A DNA stretch of 64,000 nucleotides. Source: Maribacter aquimaris. GTDB taxonomy: Bacteria; Bacteroidota; Bacteroidia; Flavobacteriales; Flavobacteriaceae. This document shows, one piece after another, positions 57,601-64,000 of this stretch. The stretch is from contig NZ_JABTCF010000001.1 of assembly GCF_014596745.1 (NCBI RefSeq), positions 434,001-498,000 on the forward strand, read 5' to 3'. The stretch's first letter is position 1. Each line of letters starts with the position of its first letter. Both the position numbers and the translations under genes were made by a program. Under the pieces are notes generated by a model. That model saw only the letters and a program-made list of their open reading frames with translations. It ran no database searches and was not told where the DNA came from.

Positions 57601-59754
57601 TCAACTTTCACCAGTGGTTGTCGTAAGTTTGGATAGTTTAGCCTGTTCAAGAATCTGTAAGGTTACGTGAACAATATTATACAATAAGATATATTGCATT
57701 TGCGTTGCCTCTTTGTTCGTGGCAAGCAATTGGGTACTTATCTCCTTGAGCATATTTTCAATCGGTTCTATTTCACTATTGTGTTGTGTTGTCAACCAAT
57801 TAAAGGCATCGTCCAGTGCTTTTAAAATGTCATTCTCAAACTCCAGCACCTGTATAGTCCCACCTTTTTCCTGTGCCCTGTGGGCCCCTAATGCCGATAA
57901 ATACGACAACAAGGCATGGTTTAGATAGGTTAGCGTAAAAGCCGTTTTATTCAGTTGTTGCTGTTTTTGGGGATCTAACTGCATGTTTTGCCAAACCTTA
58001 ACCAAGGCATTATCGGCACGATGGGCTTCCCTTCTGGCTATTCTATATTTTAAATCATCTGTTGTAGGGTTTTGGTATTGATCCAAAATAGCCTTAAAAT
58101 AAGCTGTGTTTTTATGGATGACCCCACTTAGCAAGCTTGGTAGTTTTTTGTATTGCCACTCCGGCCATAAAAACCGGACCACCATAAACGAAATAAACGC
58201 ACCTATAAGTGTGGCCAATAAACGGGGGGCCATAACGTCTACCCCCTTGTTGGACATGATATTAAAGGCGCATAACACAAAAATGGTAATAAAAACAACC
58301 CCTACGGAGTAACGGCGTTTCATCCAAATAAAAAACAAATAGGCCGAAGTGATCAGTAGTACGATTTGTCCAGAAAAAGAAAACAGTCGAATTATCAAAA
58401 CACCAACAACCACACCGGTTAAGGTTCCTATGGTTCGTTCCAATAATCGTTTTCTTGTTTCACTGAAACTGGACTGTAAAACAAACAAGATGGTCAGGAC
58501 AATCCACTCCCCTTTGTCTATATTAAAATATTGATAGACCGTAAATCCAATTAGGAAAGACACACTCAACCGCAACGCATGACGCATTCTCGGATGATTG
58601 ATGTTCAATTGTAATTTTAACCGTTCAAAATACGAGCGCGTTTCTTTTTCCAATTTTGGCAAGGAATCCGTGTCGTAATTTTTATCAATGCATTTTAATG
58701 TTTCATGACACTGCGTAATATTATTGATCAATAAACGCAAAGGAAGCGAACCTTTTAATGGATTGGTTTCCAATAATCCATTCATGGTTCCAACCAACCA
58801 ACTTAACGCCATGGGATGTTTGTACGGACTACCGGTAAGTAAACTTTCGGCAAAATTATTGGTAGCAAATGCCAATTCATGCAATAATTGACGAATACCC
58901 CCAATCAATTCAATGTTGGCTGGATCCGTAGTCAATAAATCGTACCGTTCATGACTTGAGGTCGCCCTTTCGTGCAATCCTTGTAACACCATAAAATAAT
59001 GCAAATAGGGCAATAAAGGTTGCTGATTTTTAAGCGCCTCCCCATAGCTGTTCAAAACTTCCTTACAGGAATCCAATGCCTCAACTATTTGTATGTTCAA
59101 CAGGGCAAGTTTTGTTCTTACTTCCTTTTCTGATTCGCCATCACTGGGGAACAGTTTGGCCTTTTCATCAAAATAGTTTGAGAGCGCGTAAAATCCTCTG
59201 GCCAATTGTTCATTTAGAAGACTATAAGGTTTTAAAAGCAATATAACATATGAAAAAGCACCATAAATAAAGGCTCCTAATGAAAGGAGGATAGGTTGTA
59301 TATACCAATTAGGACTTATTTGCGCCCCGATCATCGTATAAACCCCTATGAGTAAGGCTCCAAAAGTTACACCCCTAAAACGCTCACTGATACCCCCTAT
59401 CAGTATAAACACAATGGTTGAAAGGGATAGACCAATGCCTAGCAGTATGGGGTATGGTTGCAATAATTCAACTGAAAAACTGGAAATAGCAAAACTGATG
59501 ATTTTCAAAGCCATGGACTTCAAGCGCCCATTCGGGTGATCCTCCGTTTCTGAAAGCACCCCTGCAAGCGCTCCCAAACCCAATGTTACAGCGTAAAATG
59601 GCAATCCCAAGATCACCATTAAAATAACCAATGAACCTATGACGATAGTTCCTTTAAACGCCAATAGCCTATTAGGGTTCTTTAAAAACAGATTCCGATA
59701 ATATTTATACCAAGAAATTTGTTTTAAGTTGAAAGAAAGTCGCTTCATTGCCAT
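57601..59754 (-). CDS. FUSC family inner membrane protein
   Basis: A 717-residue membrane protein of the YccS/YhfK/aromatic-acid-exporter group. Two hydrophobic blocks (about 20-160 and 385-510) are separated by a cytoplasmic helical region. The FUSC core is in the second block, with KGEWIVLTILFVLQSSFSE followed by RKRLLERTIGT. The C-terminal part is helical and soluble. These proteins are thought to export aromatic or other organic acids; no fusion partner is next to it. Start uncertain (59754, 59748 or a longer 59796). The gene is flanked by the 74-bp direct repeats. Confidence 0.88.
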   Translation of the reverse strand: MAMKRLSFNLKQISWYKYYRNLFLKNPNRLLAFKGTIVIGSLVILMVILGLPFYAVTLGLGALAGVLSETEDHPNGRLKSMALKIISFAISSFSVELLQPYPILLGIGLSLSTIVFILIGGISERFRGVTFGALLIGVYTMIGAQISPNWYIQPILLSLGAFIYGAFSYVILLLKPYSLLNEQLARGFYALSNYFDEKAKLFPSDGESEKEVRTKLALLNIQIVEALDSCKEVLNSYGEALKNQQPLLPYLHYFMVLQGLHERATSSHERYDLLTTDPANIELIGGIRQLLHELAFATNNFAESLLTGSPYKHPMALSWLVGTMNGLLETNPLKGSLPLRLLINNITQCHETLKCIDKNYDTDSLPKLEKETRSYFERLKLQLNINHPRMRHALRLSVSFLIGFTVYQYFNIDKGEWIVLTILFVLQSSFSETRKRLLERTIGTLTGVVVGVLIIRLFSFSGQIVLLITSAYLFFIWMKRRYSVGVVFITIFVLCAFNIMSNKGVDVMAPRLLATLIGAFISFMVVRFLWPEWQYKKLPSLLSGVIHKNTAYFKAILDQYQNPTTDDLKYRIARREAHRADNALVKVWQNMQLDPQKQQQLNKTAFTLTYLNHALLSYLSALGAHRAQEKGGTIQVLEFENDILKALDDAFNWLTTQHNSEIEPIENMLKEISTQLLATNKEATQMQYILLYNIVHVTLQILEQAKLSKLTTTTGES

Positions 59755-59782
59755 GGCTATTTGTGCCTTTTGTAATAAAACC

Positions 59783-59790
59783 ACAAAAGT
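59783..59790 (-). promoter_or_regulatory. -7 promoter element for the FUSC gene
   Basis: The - strand reads TACTTTTG, an exact TAnnTTTG match, 29 bp before the FUSC ATG chosen here. It would exclude the longest possible start at 59796. Confidence 0.5.
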
Positions 59791-59937
59791 AAACAATAGC
59801 TATGGCTTAGTATGTATTATTAAACCATATCAGTCAATTTCTTGCAAGGGTGAAATACCCCCTTCTTCAACCGAGCCACATGTTTCAACTTCCTGTAAAG
59901 ACGTTTTTCGAAGCTTGGTGTTCTATCATACCGCAAA

Positions 59938-60011
59938 CAAAAAGCCCTGACGATGCTGTCAGGGCTTTAAGATTATCATCTGTATGTTTCTTAAAAAATG
60001 TAACGTACACC
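59938..60011 (-). repeat. Direct repeat copy B (TonB-receptor tail plus terminator)
   Basis: A 74-bp segment matching 57484-57557. It includes the last six codons and stop of the TonB receptor (59991-60011) and its terminator. Confidence 0.8.
59941..59968 (-). terminator. Terminator of the Oar-like TonB receptor gene
   Basis: AAAGCCCTGAC, a 6-base loop and GTCAGGGCTTT form an 11-bp stem, 22 bp after the receptor stop codon. Confidence 0.88.
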
Positions 60012-63000
60012 AAATTGCCCTTGCCATCTAGACAAAAGACTTGCGTCATACCCAAAAGTCTCGGTCAACTCAGGATTAAACGTATAGGTAGGTACATTTG
60101 TATTTGGATCCACTGAAACACTTAATGGGTTCAGATTATTTGGCTGCTGAACAACACCCCAATCCGAATTCAATAAGTTTCCTACATTCAAAATATCAAA
60201 ACTTAACTGAATGGTATGGGTCTTACCCCCTGAAACCTTGAAGTTATAGTCCTGAAGAATCTTTAAATCCCATTTTCCCCTCCAAGGGGCCAAAGCACCA
60301 TAACGCTCGGAATATTCCCCTCTATGGTCACTCAAATAATCATCTTGCTGAATATATGATTCAAAGGCCGCCGCTTGATTGGCTCCTGTAAATTGCATTT
60401 GTTGTACTTCGGTAGTGGTGGGAATATAGATTAGGTCATTGTTTTGGAACGAGCTATCGTTGTTTATATTACCCGCATAGGTATAATTGAACCTACCTCC
60501 TTGGGCATATTCAAAGAACGTGGAAATGGTGGTTGCCCATTTATTGTCTGTACCGTACTGGAATTGTTTTGATCCCACACCGATAAACCGATGTGTATCC
60601 CCATATTTTGAAAAGCCCAACACATCAGCATTGGCATCCCCTAAATTGGGATTGAAATCGAAAGCATCCCCTGTGATTTCCGCTTCAATGGAATTTACAT
60701 CCTTGGCATTTAAATAACTATAGGCCAACATGGCGTAAATACCATTATCAAATGTTTTTTGTCCTTTTAGCGATAAGTTCCAGATACGTCCCTTGTCCGA
60801 ATTTGTAAATACGTATGCACTAGTTGGACCTCCAAAAGCATTGGTGGAAACATCACTCCCCAAATATATCGGTCTGTTATCACCAGGAGCATTCAAAGTA
60901 CCTGATGGGTCACTGTACGCCCAGTTCTGTACGTGGGAAGCATTCAAATCCTTTGTATAGGAAACATCGGCGGTTAAAACGAATCCGTTGTCAAATGCCT
61001 TATCCGCACCAAGGTTGGTTCTCCATACTTGAGGCCATTTAAAATCCGGATCTACAGCTTGATAAAAGAAGAAGTCCACACCCTGCACTTGGTTACCCAA
61101 CCATACAAAAGGCAATCTTCCTGTAAACACCCCGGTTCCACCACGGAGTTGTAAGGTATTATTACCTTGTACATCCCAATTGAACCCTACCCTTGGGGAT
61201 ATCATCCAATCATTGCTTGGCAACTGCTCAGAATCAATCGTTGTCGCTTCCCCTGTATTGGGATTGTAATAAAGATTGTCTGGCTGATAATTCGCTGATT
61301 TCCTTTCAATGTTATCCCTGATTTTTTCCTTGGTGTCAAAGTATAATGGCTTATCAAAACGAACTCCGTAGGTCAACTTGAAATCGTCAGTGGCACTCCA
61401 TTCATCCTGAAGGTAAAAAGAAAGTTGGCCAACGTTTGTTTCCGCTAGCGTCCATCCACCATCCGCTCCATCCTCAAACTGATTATTGTTCGCATAAGTC
61501 GCTTCAGCACCTTGGATCAATCCATCAACCAAACCTCCTGGTTGGGCATTGTCCAAAAATTCCTGTACACTTCTAAAATTTCCGAAATAACCATCCTCGA
61601 TAGGAAATCCAAACGTTCCTCCGTAAAAACCTAGGTTGAAGGAATTATCGAATTGGAATTTTTCAAAGGCGAAACCAACCGTATAGGTATGGTTACCTTT
61701 AAAAATGTTCATGTTATTCGTGATTTGAAATACTTTTTGGTCCAATCTGTTATGAATGGAAAATGGTTCATGACCTGCAATAATGTAGTTGGAACCTGCA
61801 CCATCTTGAATAATGATACTCGGAGCCGGTGATGAAAGTGGATCTCTAAAATCATCGAAATGGGAATAGCCAATCTGTAATTTATTGGTCACTTCGTCGG
61901 ACAAGGTGGAATTCAACTCCAATTGTACGGAGTTCAATTTATTATTGATCTCGTATCCTGATTTTTCGAACTGCAACGTTGTAAAACTAGGCCCCCTTAC
62001 CCCAATTGCCGTAGGGTGTGCAGGTTTTTCCTTGGAAGCTTTCAAAAAGTTATAAATAACTGCCAACCTGTTTTTATCATTGATGTTCCAATCCAATTTA
62101 AAAATACCCTTGGTAGATTCGGAGCCATAGGTAAACCCTTCATAGGCCCCAGTATCATACCCTAATGTACCTAAAGCGGATTGTACGGCCATAAGATCAC
62201 TTTGCAACACCCTGGATTCATTAATGGCACCTGAGCCCGTATTGGGTATCCATCCGTTTGTACCAAGATCATCCCGTTGTTCTTTTTCAAAGTTTGCAAA
62301 AAAGAAAAGTTTATCCTTAACAATAGGACCTCCGATACTAAAACCATATTGACTTTGATTCAAATCAGGCTTTACAACACTTTCGCCGCGGATTTTTCCT
62401 CCGGTCAGACCTTCATTACGCGTAAACCCATATACTGTACCATGAAAGTCATTGGTACCACTCTTTGTTACTGCATTTACGGTTGCCCCCGTAAATCCGG
62501 ATTGGGTTACATCGTAAGGAGCGGTTGACACTTGGATCTGTTCAATGGCATCCAAGGAAATGGGCTGTGCATCGGTTTGCCCACCAGGAGTCGGGGAATC
62601 CAATCCAAAAGGGTTGTTGAAAATAGCCCCGTCCAAAGAAAAGTTATTGTATTGATCGTTTCGACCCCCAAATGAATTGCCACTTGCAGTAGGCTCCAAA
62701 CGGGTGAAATCCTGCGCAGAACGCGAAATAGTGGGTAAACGGGTCAATTCCCTTCGACCAACACTGGTCTCAGCACCTGTTCGACCATCCCCGAAGGTAC
62801 CTGACCGATCCGAAACCACGATTACTTCATCAAGTGCCTGACTATCCGTAAGCATTGCAGCATCCAAATCAAAGGTTTGCCCTAAGGTTAAAAACACATT
62901 GTTCAGTTCTTGGGTCTTAAAACCGATATAAGACAAGGTAACCGTGTATGGTCCACCTACTCTCAGGTTCAATAGATTATAACGGCCATCCTCATTGGTA

Positions 63001-63173
63001 ATCGCACCATAAGTAGTACCCGTTGGGGTATGGACTGCGACAATATTAGCCCCTAATAAAGGTAAATTCCGATCATCGACCACCTTACCTCTAATATTGG
63101 AAGTCGTGACCTGTGCCATTGCCGTAAGAGAAACGAACAGCAGCACCATGCTAAGTTGGAGTTTTCTGTACAT
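59991..63173 (-). CDS. Oar-like TonB-dependent receptor
   Basis: A 1060-residue outer membrane receptor. Signal peptide about 1-20 (LTAMAQ), then a carboxypeptidase-like regulatory domain (IRGKVVDDRNLPLLGANIV), a plug with DEVIVVSDRSG and a long barrel ending in GVRYIF. The RSAQDFTRLEPTASG and FSLDGAIFNNPFG regions fit the Oar subgroup, which is used in secretion and surface biology in Myxococcus. The start at 63173 (not 63206) gives a proper signal peptide and fits the TATTTTTG element 22 bp upstream. The ligand is unknown; no partner lipoprotein lies beside it. Confidence 0.94.
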   Translation of the reverse strand: MYRKLQLSMVLLFVSLTAMAQVTTSNIRGKVVDDRNLPLLGANIVAVHTPTGTTYGAITNEDGRYNLLNLRVGGPYTVTLSYIGFKTQELNNVFLTLGQTFDLDAAMLTDSQALDEVIVVSDRSGTFGDGRTGAETSVGRRELTRLPTISRSAQDFTRLEPTASGNSFGGRNDQYNNFSLDGAIFNNPFGLDSPTPGGQTDAQPISLDAIEQIQVSTAPYDVTQSGFTGATVNAVTKSGTNDFHGTVYGFTRNEGLTGGKIRGESVVKPDLNQSQYGFSIGGPIVKDKLFFFANFEKEQRDDLGTNGWIPNTGSGAINESRVLQSDLMAVQSALGTLGYDTGAYEGFTYGSESTKGIFKLDWNINDKNRLAVIYNFLKASKEKPAHPTAIGVRGPSFTTLQFEKSGYEINNKLNSVQLELNSTLSDEVTNKLQIGYSHFDDFRDPLSSPAPSIIIQDGAGSNYIIAGHEPFSIHNRLDQKVFQITNNMNIFKGNHTYTVGFAFEKFQFDNSFNLGFYGGTFGFPIEDGYFGNFRSVQEFLDNAQPGGLVDGLIQGAEATYANNNQFEDGADGGWTLAETNVGQLSFYLQDEWSATDDFKLTYGVRFDKPLYFDTKEKIRDNIERKSANYQPDNLYYNPNTGEATTIDSEQLPSNDWMISPRVGFNWDVQGNNTLQLRGGTGVFTGRLPFVWLGNQVQGVDFFFYQAVDPDFKWPQVWRTNLGADKAFDNGFVLTADVSYTKDLNASHVQNWAYSDPSGTLNAPGDNRPIYLGSDVSTNAFGGPTSAYVFTNSDKGRIWNLSLKGQKTFDNGIYAMLAYSYLNAKDVNSIEAEITGDAFDFNPNLGDANADVLGFSKYGDTHRFIGVGSKQFQYGTDNKWATTISTFFEYAQGGRFNYTYAGNINNDSSFQNNDLIYIPTTTEVQQMQFTGANQAAAFESYIQQDDYLSDHRGEYSERYGALAPWRGKWDLKILQDYNFKVSGGKTHTIQLSFDILNVGNLLNSDWGVVQQPNNLNPLSVSVDPNTNVPTYTFNPELTETFGYDASLLSRWQGQFGVRYIF

Positions 63174-63194
63174 ATGTTTGGTTTGAGTTAGATC

Positions 63195-63202
63195 CAAAAA
63201 TA
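63195..63202 (-). promoter_or_regulatory. -7 promoter element for the Oar-like receptor
   Basis: The - strand reads TATTTTTG, an exact TAnnTTTG match, 22 bp before the receptor ATG and directly after the rplI terminator. Confidence 0.55.
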
Positions 63203-63211
63203 GCACAAAAA

Positions 63212-63235
63212 AAGAGCTATGCAGGCATAGCTCTT
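63212..63235 (-). terminator. rpsR-rplI operon terminator
   Basis: AAGAGCTATG and CATAGCTCTT form a 10-bp stem with a CAGG loop; on the - strand it is followed by a T-run. Confidence 0.9.
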
Positions 63236-63257
63236 AAAAGTTATTAACGGTAAGTTC

Positions 63258-63707
63258 CTATTTATCAGCAACTACCTCAAATGGGAAATCGATAATCACA
63301 TCCCTGTGAAGTCTTACTTGTGCAGAAGCTACACCAGTTCTTTTTACCGTGCCTCCGAGAATATTGATGAATTTTTTATCAATCTCGTGTCCTTCTTTTT
63401 CAAGTGCAGCGGCTAAATCTATTGATGTAACCGATCCAAAAAGTTTATCACCAGCACCAGCCTTTGCCTTAATTTTAAGTTCAAGGGTCTTTAATGCCTC
63501 AGCTACTTTATTTGCAGCGTCAATGACTTTCTTTTCTTTATGGGCTCTCTGTCTTAAATTTTCTGCCAATACCTTTTTTGCTGAAGGAGTAGCCAATGAG
63601 GCCAACCCTTTAGGTATTAGAAAATTTCTTCCGTAACCGTTCTTAACACTTACTAAATCGTCTTTAAAACCTAAGTTTTGTACGTCTTCCTTTAATATAA
63701 GTTCCAT
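63258..63707 (-). CDS. rplI: 50S ribosomal protein L9
   Basis: A 149-residue ribosomal protein. The N-terminal domain has LKEDVQNLGFKDDLVSVK and GYGRNFLIPKG, followed by the long central helix and a C-terminal domain with LFGSVTSIDLA. It begins 12 bp after rpsR and is ended by the hairpin at 63212-63235. Complete. Confidence 0.98.
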   Translation of the reverse strand: MELILKEDVQNLGFKDDLVSVKNGYGRNFLIPKGLASLATPSAKKVLAENLRQRAHKEKKVIDAANKVAEALKTLELKIKAKAGAGDKLFGSVTSIDLAAALEKEGHEIDKKFINILGGTVKRTGVASAQVRLHRDVIIDFPFEVVADK

Positions 63708-63719
63708 GGTTCGTTTCTT

Positions 63720-64000
63720 TTATTTTAATAAATCACCAACATAGGGCATAAGTGCCAAATGGCGGGCTCTCTTAACGGCCTGTGCCACTTTTCTCTGATA
63801 TTTCAAAGAAGTACCTGTTAACCTTCTTGGAAGAAGTTTTCCTTGTTCATTAACCAATTTCATTAAGAAATCAGCATCCTTATAGTCAATGTATTTAATA
63901 CCTGACTTTTTGAAACGACAATATTTCTTTTTTGTGTTGGTTTCGATATTCAATGGGGTCAAATATCTGATTTCCCCATCTTTTTTACCTTTTGCCTGTT
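63720..64000 (-). CDS. rpsR: 30S ribosomal protein S18, start outside the window
   Basis: The reading frame runs to the window edge without a start codon that I trust. The visible part has [20 protein letters not shown], then [22 protein letters not shown] and [17 protein letters not shown]. An internal TTG at 63962 could be mistaken for the start, but the frame continues upstream through [13 protein letters not shown], as usual for flavobacterial S18 (about 98 residues). rpsF should lie beyond the edge. Confidence 0.95.
   Translation of the reverse strand, partial: QAKGKKDGEIRYLTPLNIETNTKKKYCRFKKSGIKYIDYKDADFLMKLVNEQGKLLPRRLTGTSLKYQRKVAQAVKRARHLALMPYVGDLLK

Overview
The window is chromosomal DNA of a Bacteroidota bacterium, most likely a marine member of the Flavobacteriaceae (I would not go below family; Maribacter- or Zobellia-like is a guess). 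The evidence is the mix of flavobacterial signature families (DUF4835, DUF6913, DUF6495, DUF4294, DUF4249 and DUF6095-type proteins), two large SusC/Oar-type TonB-dependent receptors, the rpoZ-bamD-coaBC-recN-fabI gene order, few Shine-Dalgarno sequences, and repeated exact copies of the Bacteroidota -7 promoter element TAnnTTTG. Genes are packed tightly, often with 1-8 bp overlaps. I see no tRNA, rRNA, CRISPR, phage, transposase or defence island.

Layout. 1-4.5 kb (+): end of a DUF1015 gene, YggS-type PLP protein, a DEDDh exonuclease fused to a UvrC-like GIY-YIG nuclease, a voltage-gated K+ channel with a zinc ribbon, miaA and gluconokinase. 4.5-17 kb (-): a RprXY-like two-component system, then a long run of core genes (coaE, YbbR, a glycosyltransferase, fabI, recN, DUF4835, coaBC, rpoZ, bamD, dapA, DUF6913) for coenzyme A, fatty acids, DNA repair, outer membrane assembly and lysine/peptidoglycan precursors. 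17-23.4 kb: a 5'-nucleotidase split over two genes, a small conserved protein, a Na+/H+ antiporter, an amino acid permease and an aldo-keto reductase fused to a RidA-like domain. 23.4-30.5 kb (-): a 1042-residue sortilin-like beta-propeller protein, ligA, a LOG family protein, prmC and an acetyltransferase. 30.6-34.2 kb (+): a lipoprotein, ribD, a HAD hydrolase, a DMT transporter and a YigZ protein; then a YbgC thioesterase (-).

34.8-46.4 kb: dnaA with a low-molecular-weight tyrosine phosphatase and a small tetrapyrrole-type methylase; a lysozyme-like protein, mltG, an acetyltransferase and dapF (-); an HtrA protease, a long-form GAPDH with an N-terminal extension, a membrane coiled-coil protein, trmD and rplS with a structured 5' leader (+). 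46.4-47.2 kb is the only large gene-free stretch; it ends in a strong hairpin and may encode a small RNA. 47.2-53 kb (+): monomeric isocitrate dehydrogenase, a TonB-dependent receptor paired with a DUF4249 lipoprotein, and a small membrane protein. 53-64 kb: DUF4294 (-), an M42 peptidase and a Nudix hydrolase (+), then hisS, DUF6495, a FUSC membrane protein, an Oar-like TonB receptor, rplI and the start-truncated rpsR (all -).

Most of this is ordinary core genome. The most unusual points are a 74-bp imperfect direct repeat flanking the FUSC gene that carries a vestigial TonB-receptor 3' end and its terminator, the structured gene-free region at 46.8-47.0 kb, the exonuclease/GIY-YIG fusion with a UvrC-like cysteine cluster, and the AKR-RidA fusion. 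I found no convincing undescribed multi-gene system.
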